A DNA stretch of 64,000 nt. Source: Streptomyces fildesensis (GTDB taxonomy: Bacteria; Actinomycetota; Actinomycetes; Streptomycetales; Streptomycetaceae). The position numbers and the translations under genes were made by a program. The DNA is taken from contig NZ_JAAIKO010000004.1 in NCBI RefSeq assembly GCF_016107395.1, positions 62,001 through 126,000 on the forward strand. The letters run 5' to 3'. Each line of letters begins with the position of its first letter. The first letter of the stretch is position 1. The notes beneath the pieces were generated by a model. That model had not been told where the DNA came from. It searched no databases and worked only from the letters and a program-made list of their open reading frames with translations. Positions 9,001-17,242 of the stretch are shown one piece after another.

Positions 9001-9286
9001 CGATCAGCACCACGTTGGCCAGGACCGACAGCCCGAGGAACACCACGACGATCCAGTACGCCACCCGCTTGCGCGCCGCCAGCGCGCCGGCCAGCAGCAT
9101 CAGGAACGCCGCGTAGGCGAGGTTCGCGGACGCCGGCACCGTCAGGATCTCCACCCAGCGGCGCACGGGTTCGAGGAGACGGTGCAGGGGGCCGACTACG
9201 GCGAGGACGGCGCAGAAGATGGCGAGTGAGGCGAAGAACTCCCCGAACCACCCCGGTACCGAGCGCTTCCAGCGGGGTTCCTCCAT
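6047..9286 (-). CDS. lysX: bifunctional lysyl-tRNA synthetase / phosphatidylglycerol lysyltransferase
   Basis: 1079 residues. Order: N-terminal multi-helix membrane domain (about residues 20-235), a cytosolic MprF-like DUF2156 transferase domain (about 245-560), an Ala-rich linker, an OB-fold anticodon-binding domain (about 625-730) and a class II LysRS catalytic domain to the end, with motif 2 around FRNEGVSYKHNPEF and motif 3 in GLGIGVDRLVMFLTG. The fused enzyme charges tRNA-Lys and passes lysine to phosphatidylglycerol, reducing the negative charge of the membrane and raising resistance to cationic peptides. The ATG at 9286 (MEEPRWKRS) is preferred since membrane helices begin soon after; an in-frame extension to about 9388 is possible. 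The next two DUF2156 genes lie 2.7 and 5.4 kb away. Confidence 0.93.
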   Translation of the reverse strand: MEEPRWKRSVPGWFGEFFASLAIFCAVLAVVGPLHRLLEPVRRWVEILTVPASANLAYAAFLMLLAGALAARKRVAYWIVVVFLGLSVLANVVLIAFESEWSAIPALAITGTALAVLVVSRGEFSARVRKGAFWRALLVLLVGLVIGVLAGWALLSVFPGTLVGKDRLRWAINRVVGGVNDLPDGIGHPPFWTNFWLGLFGALALLAAAATLFRSQKVEAALHGDDEPRIRALLAKYGEQDSLGYFATRRDKSVVFSPSGKAAVTFRVEVGVCLASGDPLGDTEAWGPAIEAWLEHAAQYGWVPAVMGAGEEGAKAYSRAGLGALELGDEAVLEVGGFDLGGREMRGTRQAVNRVRRTGATSRIRRHRELSPEELNEVVARADAWRGTDTERGFSMALGRLGDPEDGDCLLVEALDDAGQVIALLSFAPWGRAGVSLDVMRRDPAAPNGIMEFMVTELAAQSPRLGIRQISLNFAVFRSVFEEGARIGAGPVLRLWRRLLLFFSRWWQLEALYRSNVKYQPEWYPRFLCYSEAKDLARIGLASGIAEGFVEMPRLRFWRDRNVGQGPAALPAFVELEEASAAAADLSAAAAGPDRTAGSGRPEQVRVRMRKLERLRGAETDPYPPGIVPTHTLAAAAAAPAGTDVRLSGRVLRLRDHGGVVFVTLRDWSGDLQILLGRDHFTAEGMRAFASDVDLGDLLDFEAVMGVSRAGEVTADANTWRLSAKCLHPLPDKRRGLTDPEARVRQRYLDLVVRPEARDVLRARSAAVHSVRESLVARGFLEVETPMLQPVHGGANARPFTTHINAYDLDLYLRIAPELYLKRLCVGGVEKVFELGRTFRNEGVSYKHNPEFTMLEAYQAYADYDSMLDLTRELIQQAATAANGSQTARRDGGEVGLSGLWPVRTVNDAISQALGEEVTADTPPEVLRRLCDRAGVPHTPADGRGDIVLEMYERLVEERTTVPTFYKDFPLDVSPLTRQHRVDPRLAERWDLVAYGTELGTAYTELTDPVEQRRRLTEQSLLAAGGDPEAMELDEDFLTALEYAMPPTGGLGIGVDRLVMFLTGRSIRETLPFPLVRRR

Positions 9287-9534
9287 ACGACCATGCTGTC
9301 CGCCCCCCGGCTTTCCGCAACCGGGACGCCCCGGCCGGAGCCCGGCCCGGCAGCGGGCTTCCCCCACCCGCCCGCCCTGTGCCCTCAATCGCCGGGCGGG
9401 CTGGTGGAGGGGAACGGGCGTCGGGCGTCGGCCGGGCTGGGTGGGTCTCAGGCGGCGGGTTCGGCCGGGGGTTGGGGTTTGTGCCTGGCTTCGCCCGGCG
9501 TGCGGGGCTTCGTGGGGGCGTTTAGGTTGGCGGG

Positions 9535-10986
9535 ATGGGGTTCGGGTTGTGGTTGGCGGTGGGGTCCACGACGGCGTTGGTGCTGGTCGGAGGCCCGGCG
9601 CAGCCGGATCTGACGCGGTTCTACGCGCAGCGGATCACCTGGGCCGAATGCGCGGCCGACGGCATGCAGTGCGGCAGCATCGTGGTGCCGCTGGACTACG
9701 CGACACCCTCCCGCGGCACCGCCGACATCGCGCTGACGCGCTACCCCGCCACCGGTCCCGGCGACCGCATCGGCTCCCTGTCGGTGAACTTCGGCGGCCC
9801 CGGGGTCTCCGGGATCGACACGCTCGCCGACCGGGCCGGTACGGACCTGGCGGTCCTCAACACCCGGTACGACCTGATCGGGTTCGATCCGCGCGGGGTG
9901 GGCCGCAGTGTGCCGGTGGACTGCGGCGACCCGCCGCCCGCGGAGGGGGAGCTGATCGAGCAGGTGCGGAGGCTCGCCGGGCAGTGCGGGCAGCGGTCGG
10001 GCAGGATCCTGCCGTGGATCGGGACGACGAACGTGTCGCGCGATCTGGACGTCATGCGGGCGGCGCTGGGTGACGAGAAGCTCGACTACCTGGGCTTCTC
10101 GTACGGGACCAAGCTGGGTGCGGTGTACGCGCACCAGTTCCCCGACCGCGCCGGACGGCTGGTGCTGGACGGGGTGGAGGATCCGGCGTCCGACAGCGAG
10201 CGGGTGGCGCTGGGTCAGGCGGCCGCGTTCCAGCGCGCGCTGGAGGCGTTCGTGAAGGACTGCGCGAAGCAGGGGAAGGCGTGCCCGATCGCCGGCGCGG
10301 ACCAGCGAGCCCGGATGGCCGGACTTGCGGACCTGGGCGACCGGCTCGCGGACGACCCGGTGCGGACCGCCGTCGGGGACCTCGGCCAGGACGAGTACCT
10401 GGAGGCGCTGCAGACGGCCATGTACAGCGCGGACTCCTGGCCGGCGCTGAGCGAGGCGCTGGCCGCGCTGCGGGCCGGCGACGGTGAGCTGATGCTGCTG
10501 CTCGCGCAGGACGGGGGCTCGGACGTCCGGCGGCGGACCCGGTCCGACGGGAGCGATCCGGGGCGGACCAACTACGCGGTGGCGAAGCTGGCCGTGGACT
10601 GCCGGGACACCTCCGACCGGTACACGGCCGGTCAGGTGGCGGCGGCCGGGGCGGCGTTCGCCGCCGCGTCTCCGGTGTTCGGCCGGTCCATCGTCAATTC
10701 GATGCTGGCCTGTGCCGGCTGGCCGTCCGCCGGGGACAACACCTCCCGCGACGTCCGGGCCGTGGATGCCCCCAAGGCGCTGCTGGTCTCCACCAAGGGC
10801 GATCCGGCGACGCCGTACGCGAACGCCCGGCGGATGAGCGACGCGCTGGGCAACGGGAGCCCGGTCCTGACGTTCAACGGGCAGGGCCACGGCGCCTACT
10901 TCGCGCACAGCACCTGCGTGACGGACGCCGTCGACGGCTTCCTGCTGGACGGCAGGCTGCCGGCGGCGGGCACCGTCTGCGACTGA
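9535..10986 (+). CDS. secreted tripeptidyl-aminopeptidase-type alpha/beta hydrolase
   Basis: 483 residues. An N-terminal hydrophobic stretch (about 3-22) resembles an export signal, though with little positive charge, so the true start may differ. NFGGPG forms the oxyanion region, GFDPRGVGRS follows, and the nucleophile lies in GFSYGTKLG. The C-terminal cap has HGAYFAHSTC with the likely catalytic His. This is the Streptomyces Tap/SlpD family of S33 peptidases that trim N-terminal tripeptides from exported proteins. Divergent from lysX across about 250 bp and convergent with a surface protein gene. Substrate preference is not readable. Confidence 0.85.
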   Translation: MGFGLWLAVGSTTALVLVGGPAQPDLTRFYAQRITWAECAADGMQCGSIVVPLDYATPSRGTADIALTRYPATGPGDRIGSLSVNFGGPGVSGIDTLADRAGTDLAVLNTRYDLIGFDPRGVGRSVPVDCGDPPPAEGELIEQVRRLAGQCGQRSGRILPWIGTTNVSRDLDVMRAALGDEKLDYLGFSYGTKLGAVYAHQFPDRAGRLVLDGVEDPASDSERVALGQAAAFQRALEAFVKDCAKQGKACPIAGADQRARMAGLADLGDRLADDPVRTAVGDLGQDEYLEALQTAMYSADSWPALSEALAALRAGDGELMLLLAQDGGSDVRRRTRSDGSDPGRTNYAVAKLAVDCRDTSDRYTAGQVAAAGAAFAAASPVFGRSIVNSMLACAGWPSAGDNTSRDVRAVDAPKALLVSTKGDPATPYANARRMSDALGNGSPVLTFNGQGHGAYFAHSTCVTDAVDGFLLDGRLPAAGTVCD

Positions 10987-11033
10987 CAGGCACCGACATC
11001 GAGCAGCCGATGCCACCGCTCAGGCGGCTCCGC

Positions 11034-11696
11034 TCAGTTGTCGCTGTCGCGGGCCCGTCGACGGCCCAGGACGATCGTGCCGGTGAGAGCCGCGGCCACC
11101 AGCGCCGCGCCCAGCGCGGTCTCGGCCGGGTCCATGCCGATGCCGCCGCCGAGGCCGGTCTGTACCCCGCCCTTGGGCGTGCGGGACGAGACGGTCAGGG
11201 TGCCGGTGAACGGGCCCTGTTTGCCGGTGCCGCCGTTCTGGCACGACACCGAGACCTCGTACTGGCCCGGCTCGGTGCCCGCCGGGACCGTACCGACCCC
11301 GCCGAGCTGGTTGCTGAGGGTGGAGAGGTTGACCGCGGGGATGGACGAGCCGCCCGAGGCGGACCTGAACGTGGCGACGCCGCTCGTGCCGGTGCAGTTG
11401 CCGCCGTCGAACACGGAGAACTGACCGCCGGGGGCCACCGGGTTCGGCTGGACGATGACGGGATTGGCGGGCCCCACCGGCGTGAGGGGCACAGCGGGCG
11501 AGGAGAGCTCGCTGGGCACCGCGGGCGAGGTGAGGTCCGCCGGCACGTCGGGGGAGGAGAGCTCGGCGGGCGCCGAGGGCGCCGCGGACTCGACGGGGGC
11601 GATGGGCTCGGTCGAGGCGGCTGACGCGGCTCCCACCGCGCTCAGCGCGATGACCGCGGCAAGGGCGGAGCCGGTGAGTAGGTGCTGTGAGCGCAT
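11034..11696 (-). CDS. secreted tail-anchored surface protein, possible non-LPXTG sortase substrate
   Basis: 220 residues. A signal peptide (cleavage near ASA, about residue 26) is followed by a Pro/Ser/Ala stretch with short repeats of the type SSPxVPxxL (about 35-70), an extracellular beta-type domain with two Cys pairs' worth of conserved-looking Cys, then PKGGVQTGLGG, a hydrophobic helix and RRRARDSDN at the end. The C-terminal layout (short motif, helix, basic tail) is that of a cell-wall sorting signal, but there is no LPxTG. The class F sortase at 18.8 kb is a possible partner; this is inference from layout only. Function of the outer domain unknown. Confidence 0.7.
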   Translation of the reverse strand: MRSQHLLTGSALAAVIALSAVGAASAASTEPIAPVESAAPSAPAELSSPDVPADLTSPAVPSELSSPAVPLTPVGPANPVIVQPNPVAPGGQFSVFDGGNCTGTSGVATFRSASGGSSIPAVNLSTLSNQLGGVGTVPAGTEPGQYEVSVSCQNGGTGKQGPFTGTLTVSSRTPKGGVQTGLGGGIGMDPAETALGAALVAAALTGTIVLGRRRARDSDN

Positions 11697-11956
11697 CGGG
11701 TTTCTCCCAGGGCGGGGTCACGGACGGTGTTCCGCGGGGCAGACAGGAATCTGCCCACCCTCCGAGGACACCCGGACGGCGCTCCCGGTGCCTGTTGACG
11801 ATCGGTCAGAACTACGCCGAACGGACCAACGGAGGAACAGGGCCGACGCGGCAGGCGCAGGTCAGGGAGCCGGTCGGGACGCGTCAGGATCGGATGACCG
11901 CGCCACGGCCGGTCGGGTGACACGGGTCCGGCCGGCGCCCCCGCACCCGGTCCGCC

Positions 11957-14629
11957 TCAGCGCGGGCCAGGAGCCGGATCGTCCGGCGCGGGGTCCGGCG
12001 GGGAGTCCTCCGGCCCGGAACCGTCCGGTTCCGAAGCCAGTGCCGTCGCGGGCGCCGCCGGGTACGGCGCCCCGCCGAGCCGGGGCAGCCGCGGCGCCGT
12101 CAGGAAGCCCTCGGCCATGGCGGTGGCGGCGGCGATACGGGGCAGCTCGGCGGACCGCTCGTACAGCAGGTGGCGCGGGCGCCACTCCGGCAGGTAGGCG
12201 GCGTAGGAGCGGTAGCGGGCCTCCAGGTGCCAGCGGCGGGAGAGCAGCCGGAGGACCTTGCGCCACAGCCGCAGCAGCGGGCCCGCACCGGCCTTGCCGT
12301 CCTCCTCGAAGACCGAGCGGAAGACCGCGAAGTTGAGGGACACCCGCTCGACGCCGCGCACGGGCTCGGCGTCCGCCCGGGCCAGCAGCAGCAGTTCGGT
12401 GATCAGGTAGTCGATCAGCGCGCTGCCGGACTCGCGGTCGCGGCGCATCAGGTCGAGGCAGAGGCCGCGCCGGCCCCACGGCACGAAGCTCAGCAGCGCC
12501 GACGTGCGCCCCTGCGGGTCGCGGCACTCCACCATCACGCACTCGCCGTCCGCGGGGTCGCCCAGCCGGCCCAGGGCCACCGAGAAGCCGCGCTCACTGG
12601 CGTGCCGTCGCCAGGCGTCGGCGAGATGGGCGAGATCCGCCATCTCGTCGCGGGGGATGTCGCGGTGGCGGCGTACGACGGCGGTGTAGCCGGCGTCGCG
12701 GATCAGCCCGTGGGCCTCGCGCAGCGGACGCAGCGCCTCGCCGCCGTCCGGGCCGTGCGCTCCTGTCGTGGACGTGCCCAGGTACGTTCCGGCGAACGCG
12801 GCGACGTCGACCACCGCCTCGTCGCCGAAGTCCAGCGACTTCAGCCCGGCCCGTTCGTAGACCGCGGCGGCGCCCCCGCCGGTCCCGGTGACCCCCGGGA
12901 TCCAGGCGTGCTGACGGGCGTCGGCCAGCCAGCCGTCGATCGCCGCCGGCCACTCCTCGCGGTCACCGATCGGATCGCCGGAGGCCAGCGCGACCCCGTT
13001 CACCACCCGGTACAGCACGGCGGCCCGGCCGCCGGGTGACCAGCTCACCGACTTGTCGCGGCGCAGGGCGAAGTACCCGACCGGATCGTGTTCGCCGTGC
13101 GCGGCGAGCAGTTCGCGCAGTCGCTGCTCGTCCGCCGGCTGGAGCCGGGCGCGGCCGCGCGGGGAGCGGAAGAAGGCGAGCAGCACCATCAGCATCAGCG
13201 TGACGCTCAGCAGGTTGATCGCGAGGTCGGTCCAGGCGGGCACGGCGATCTCGGGCAGGTCGAACAGGCTGGAGACGGTGAGCACACGCAGCACGGCGTA
13301 GTGCAGGCAGGCGCGCCAGCTCGCGGGCGGCGGGGCGTCGGTGGCGTGCACCAGGACGGTGCCCAGGCCCACCGTGACGACGCTGCCGATCAGCAGCGAC
13401 ACCAGTCCGAGGGCGACGTTGCCGCGCTCGCCCCGCACGTTGAACGCCCGGCGGGACACCGCCAGCGCGAGGGCCAGCAGCACGGTGAGCCCGAGGGAGA
13501 TCCAGTTGAAGGGGTGTGCGCGGGCCTCCGGCAGCAGATCCAGCGCCAGCAGGCACAGCGCCAGGTACCCCCAGACCAGCGTGACGGCGACGATCCAGGA
13601 CGCGCGCTTGCGGCGGCGCAGCGTCACCGCGAGCAGGAAGGCCAGGACGGCGCCGGTGAAGCCCGGGCTCAGCAGGAAGGCGGTGAAGAACTCCCCGTTG
13701 GTGGCCCGGTGCACCCGCTCGCGGAACGGCGCGATCAGCCCGGTCAGCACGTTGACCACGGCGGCGGTCCGCAGGTACCAGACGGCGACCGCCGCGCCCG
13801 GCTGCTGCAGCGGCCGCAGCCACACCTCGATCCGGGACGGCGGGATGTCGACGACCGTCGGGCGGGGCACGGGGACGCTCTCGGACTTCGACTTCAGGTG
13901 CGGGGCGCCCGCGACGGCGTCCATCAGCCTGGTCTTGAACGCCACCAGCCGCCGGTGGACCCGGTCCTCGCGGCGCTCGGAGCGGGCCAGCCGCCGGGGC
14001 CGGGAGTGGTAGCGCCAGCGGGACCAGGGGCTGGCCGGGCGGGCCAGCCGCAGCGCCCCGATGATCGCGACCGGCGGCATCATCACGCCGATCAGCCCCG
14101 TCCACACCTTGCCCTTGATCAGGCAGATGACCACGAAGCCCAGCAGGACCGCCGCGACACCGATCTGCTCGCCGTTGATCCCGCCGACGAAGCCGCCCAG
14201 CGGGGCCTCCCCGATGAGCAGCAGACCGATCACCGCGACAGCGAGGATCACCGCGTCCACGGACTTGCGGCCCTGCTCGCTCCAGTAGACGTCCTCCAGG
14301 TGCAGGACGAGGGCGAACTCGTCGAGCACCAGCCCGCAGCCGATGCCGAACAGCACGGCCAGCAGGTTGTGCGCGAGGACGCCGCCGCGTACCGCGAAGG
14401 AGCCGATGCCGCCGATGAGCATCATGGCCTGGCCGAAGACGACATGGTGGATGTGCAGTCCGCCCGGGTTGACGTTCCCCGGCCACCAGCTCACGCCGCG
14501 GCGGATCATCCGCACGCTGAAGCGGATGAAGAGGAACGAGCCGATCAACCCGACGAGGAGCAGGAACAGCGGTTCGCGACCGTTGTCGACGATCCGCGTC
14601 CGGTAGGCGTCGGCCAACCAGTCCCACAT
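11957..14629 (-). CDS. membrane protein fused to MprF-like DUF2156 domain
   Basis: 890 residues, ATG preceded by GAGGTG. The N-terminal third (about 1-210) is an actinobacterial integral membrane module with conserved HIHH, a DEFALVLHLEDVYW stretch and about six helices. A charged cytosolic loop follows (about 210-270), then a second membrane block (about 280-490), then an MprF/LysX-type DUF2156 transferase domain (about 500-860) sharing the GDPIGD and LNFAVFRSVFEE blocks with LysX. DUF2156 domains take the aminoacyl group from a tRNA and put it on a lipid; which amino acid and lipid are used here is unknown. Last gene of a three-gene minus-strand run starting at 18589, 32 nt after the preceding gene. 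Confidence 0.85.
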   Translation of the reverse strand: MWDWLADAYRTRIVDNGREPLFLLLVGLIGSFLFIRFSVRMIRRGVSWWPGNVNPGGLHIHHVVFGQAMMLIGGIGSFAVRGGVLAHNLLAVLFGIGCGLVLDEFALVLHLEDVYWSEQGRKSVDAVILAVAVIGLLLIGEAPLGGFVGGINGEQIGVAAVLLGFVVICLIKGKVWTGLIGVMMPPVAIIGALRLARPASPWSRWRYHSRPRRLARSERREDRVHRRLVAFKTRLMDAVAGAPHLKSKSESVPVPRPTVVDIPPSRIEVWLRPLQQPGAAVAVWYLRTAAVVNVLTGLIAPFRERVHRATNGEFFTAFLLSPGFTGAVLAFLLAVTLRRRKRASWIVAVTLVWGYLALCLLALDLLPEARAHPFNWISLGLTVLLALALAVSRRAFNVRGERGNVALGLVSLLIGSVVTVGLGTVLVHATDAPPPASWRACLHYAVLRVLTVSSLFDLPEIAVPAWTDLAINLLSVTLMLMVLLAFFRSPRGRARLQPADEQRLRELLAAHGEHDPVGYFALRRDKSVSWSPGGRAAVLYRVVNGVALASGDPIGDREEWPAAIDGWLADARQHAWIPGVTGTGGGAAAVYERAGLKSLDFGDEAVVDVAAFAGTYLGTSTTGAHGPDGGEALRPLREAHGLIRDAGYTAVVRRHRDIPRDEMADLAHLADAWRRHASERGFSVALGRLGDPADGECVMVECRDPQGRTSALLSFVPWGRRGLCLDLMRRDRESGSALIDYLITELLLLARADAEPVRGVERVSLNFAVFRSVFEEDGKAGAGPLLRLWRKVLRLLSRRWHLEARYRSYAAYLPEWRPRHLLYERSAELPRIAAATAMAEGFLTAPRLPRLGGAPYPAAPATALASEPDGSGPEDSPPDPAPDDPAPGPR

Positions 14630-14661
14630 GGCGTCACCTCAAACCGGAGTCGGACCCCGGC

Positions 14662-17229
14662 TCAGGAGCCGGACAGCTGGCGGACCAGCCGTACGCCCTG
14701 AGCCGCCGTCATGTGCGGAAGGTACGCCTTGCCGATGGCGCGGGTGATGGTCGGCAGAGCGGCCGGATCGGGGTAGCACATGTACATAGGGTGGTAGTCG
14801 GGCTGGAATTTTGCCTTGAACGCGAGCAATGAACGGAAACCGTACACCGGTTCCAGTAGTCGCCCCGACACATCGACCAGCCGCTGGAGCGGCGCCGGGG
14901 CCTCGCCGCGGTCCACCCGGGCCATCGGCGCCCCGGACAGGCTGATGAACTCCGCGCCCTCCTCCTTCAGTCCGAGCGCGGAGGAGGCGATCAGGAACTC
15001 CATGACGCCGCGGAAGCCGGTGGAGCGGCGCCGCATGAAGTCCAGTGTCCAGCCGATCGGCTCGCCGTCCCGGTAGACCGGCATCCAGCTGGTGATGCCG
15101 TGGATGGTCCGGTCGGCGTCCAGCGCGATCAGACAGCGCACCTCGGGGTCGTCGAGTTCGTCGAGGCCGCCGAGGGTGAAGCCCATCTCGGGCAGGCCCT
15201 TGTCGGCGACCCACTCCTCGGAGATGGCCCGGATCTGCTCGGTGAGCGCCAGCGGCGCGTCCGGGAAGCGCCACCACTCGGCGGTGATGCCGGCCTTGCC
15301 CGCCTTGTTGAGCGCGGTGCGGACGTCCTGCCACTTCTTGCCCTTGAACTCCAGACCGGCCAGCGGTACGACGGTGTCCTCGGCGACCTGCAGGGACTTC
15401 CAGCCGAGCGCCTCGGCGGCCTGCCGGGACTCCTCGTTGACGCTGTAGAAGCACGGTGACCAGCCGCGCGCGTCGCAGAACGCGGCGAACTCGCCCACCG
15501 CGCGCTGCCGGGCCGACGGCTCCCCGAAGGGGTCACCGGTGGTCAGCGCGATGGTGGAGAGCACCCGGTAGGCCACGCCCGCGTCGCCGCCGGGGGACGT
15601 CCAGTAGTGGTTGCCCTCCCAGGTGGACAGGTACGAGAGCGTCGAGCCGCCGTGCTCGGTGAGGATCGAACGGGCCCGCCGGGCCTGCTCGTCGGAGGCC
15701 CGCAGCCGGTTGCTGCGGAAGACCACCAGCAGGGAGACGAGCGCGACCAGCCAGGGCACCAGACCGCAGTACTCGTACAGCCAGTGGGCGCCCGAGCCGA
15801 CCGGGATGGGGCCCTGGTCGGCGAGGTCGCTGTAGATGGGCGGCAGGAAGACGGAGACGAGCCCCTGGCACAGGAAGGAGACGGTGGCGACGGGGTAGAA
15901 CTGGTCGCGGATCGCGTAGGCGGTGCCCACGTAGACGGCCGCGACGGCCAGCACGCTGCCGCCGACGGCCAGTGCGATCCTGCGGACCGAGGTGCGCGGC
16001 AATCGCAGTTGGAAGCGGCTCCTGGTGACGACCAGCAGGACGATCGAGGCGGCGGGCAGCAGGAGCTGCTCGATGCAGGCGCGGATCAGCCAGCTCCGGT
16101 CGTCCCGGCCCTCCGGGGTGCTGAGGTCCAGCGAACCGAGGAAGTCCACCATCTCGTAGAGAACGATCGCCATCAGCGCCAGGTTGACCACGATGGCGAG
16201 GATCCAGGCCAGCCGCCGGCCGCGCCGTAGTCCTTCGGCGAGGACGAGCAGCAGCAGTGCGGGCATGACCGTCATCAGGATCGCGGGGGAGTCGTAGAAG
16301 TGCTCCTCGGCGTGGATCTGATGGCAGGCCCGCACCGATTCGGCGCAGGCGTCCTGGACGGCCTGGGCGTCGGGGTGCGAGGTGACGAGCAGATCGCGGA
16401 AGGTGGCCAGCGGGCCGAGCGCGTCGGGCGAGAGCATCGTCAGCGCCGGGCCGATCGCGGCGGCGGCGATGAACAGCCCGACCAGCACCCGGGTTTCGGA
16501 GTGCGAAGCACCGGTCGGCCGGTGCGGCAGCCGGTGCCAGAACACCGCTCCGACGGCCAGGCCGATCACCCCGCCGGTGACCTGCAGGACGTCCAGCAGG
16601 GTGCCCAGGTACAGCGCGAGGACCAGCACCACCGCGGCCAGCAGCAGGCGCACCCGGCGCCGCCACAGCGCCGTCATCGTTCCGCTCACCGTGAAGGCCA
16701 CCCCCGCCACGGCGACCGTGGGGCCGACCGCCGCCTCCAGGGAGAGCAGTTCGAGCCAGTCGTCGCCGGCCAGGTCGCCGAGCTTGGCCAGGCCCACCCC
16801 GAGCAGGGTGCCGGCCACCTGGGCGGCAACCAGTGCCAGCACGGTGCGGGCGGAGCCCATCCGGCGCTCCGCCAGGGTGCCGAGCACGGCGAGCGCCACG
16901 GTGCTGATCAGATACATGTCGAGGCTGGAGCACCACAGGCCGGAGCTGAGCGGGGTCCACCAGTGGCCCTCGGCGAGGGTCTCCCAGCCGACGCCGACGG
17001 CGTCGAACAGCTGGTCGTCCGGGCCCCTGCGCAGCGATCCGGTGGCCGCGCCGGTGATCCACAGGGCGGCGATCAGGGTCACGGTGACGGGTGCGTGCCG
17101 TAGTTGCCCGGCGCCGCGCCGGATGGTGGCCGCCCAGGATCGCCACCGGCCGGGCGGCTTCGGCGTACTGGGCCCGGCCGGCTCCGGGCCGTCGGGGAGT
17201 TCCCGCGCCTGCGCCTGCGTTTCGGTCAT
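14662..17229 (-). CDS. pseudo-rhomboid membrane domain fused to MprF-like DUF2156 domain
   Basis: 855 residues. A basic, Pro-rich cytosolic start leads to a rhomboid-like block (about 45-240, including HWWTPLSSGLWC and an AERRMGS loop) where the usual catalytic GxSG is replaced by VGPTV, so proteolysis is unlikely. More helices (about 245-490) precede a DUF2156 domain (about 510-850) with TTGDPFGEPSAR, LDFMRRR and FQPDYHPMYMCYPD. By family it should transfer an aminoacyl group from tRNA to a lipid, or act as a lipid flippase/transferase of unknown specificity. It starts 13 nt after the esterase stop and is followed 32 nt later by another DUF2156 gene, so the three are co-transcribed. Confidence 0.85.
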   Translation of the reverse strand: MTETQAQARELPDGPEPAGPSTPKPPGRWRSWAATIRRGAGQLRHAPVTVTLIAALWITGAATGSLRRGPDDQLFDAVGVGWETLAEGHWWTPLSSGLWCSSLDMYLISTVALAVLGTLAERRMGSARTVLALVAAQVAGTLLGVGLAKLGDLAGDDWLELLSLEAAVGPTVAVAGVAFTVSGTMTALWRRRVRLLLAAVVLVLALYLGTLLDVLQVTGGVIGLAVGAVFWHRLPHRPTGASHSETRVLVGLFIAAAAIGPALTMLSPDALGPLATFRDLLVTSHPDAQAVQDACAESVRACHQIHAEEHFYDSPAILMTVMPALLLLVLAEGLRRGRRLAWILAIVVNLALMAIVLYEMVDFLGSLDLSTPEGRDDRSWLIRACIEQLLLPAASIVLLVVTRSRFQLRLPRTSVRRIALAVGGSVLAVAAVYVGTAYAIRDQFYPVATVSFLCQGLVSVFLPPIYSDLADQGPIPVGSGAHWLYEYCGLVPWLVALVSLLVVFRSNRLRASDEQARRARSILTEHGGSTLSYLSTWEGNHYWTSPGGDAGVAYRVLSTIALTTGDPFGEPSARQRAVGEFAAFCDARGWSPCFYSVNEESRQAAEALGWKSLQVAEDTVVPLAGLEFKGKKWQDVRTALNKAGKAGITAEWWRFPDAPLALTEQIRAISEEWVADKGLPEMGFTLGGLDELDDPEVRCLIALDADRTIHGITSWMPVYRDGEPIGWTLDFMRRRSTGFRGVMEFLIASSALGLKEEGAEFISLSGAPMARVDRGEAPAPLQRLVDVSGRLLEPVYGFRSLLAFKAKFQPDYHPMYMCYPDPAALPTITRAIGKAYLPHMTAAQGVRLVRQLSGS

Positions 17230-17242
17230 CGGTGCAGTCCCG

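Noticed and set aside
6347..9229. Very long open frame antisense to lysX
   Set aside because: Its composition is a by-product of G/C at third positions of the real gene; it is Arg/Gly/Pro/His-rich, with no family similarity or ribosome site.
11034..11696. LPxTG-anchored protein
   Set aside because: No LPxTG or LAxTG is present; only the helix and basic tail resemble a sorting signal.
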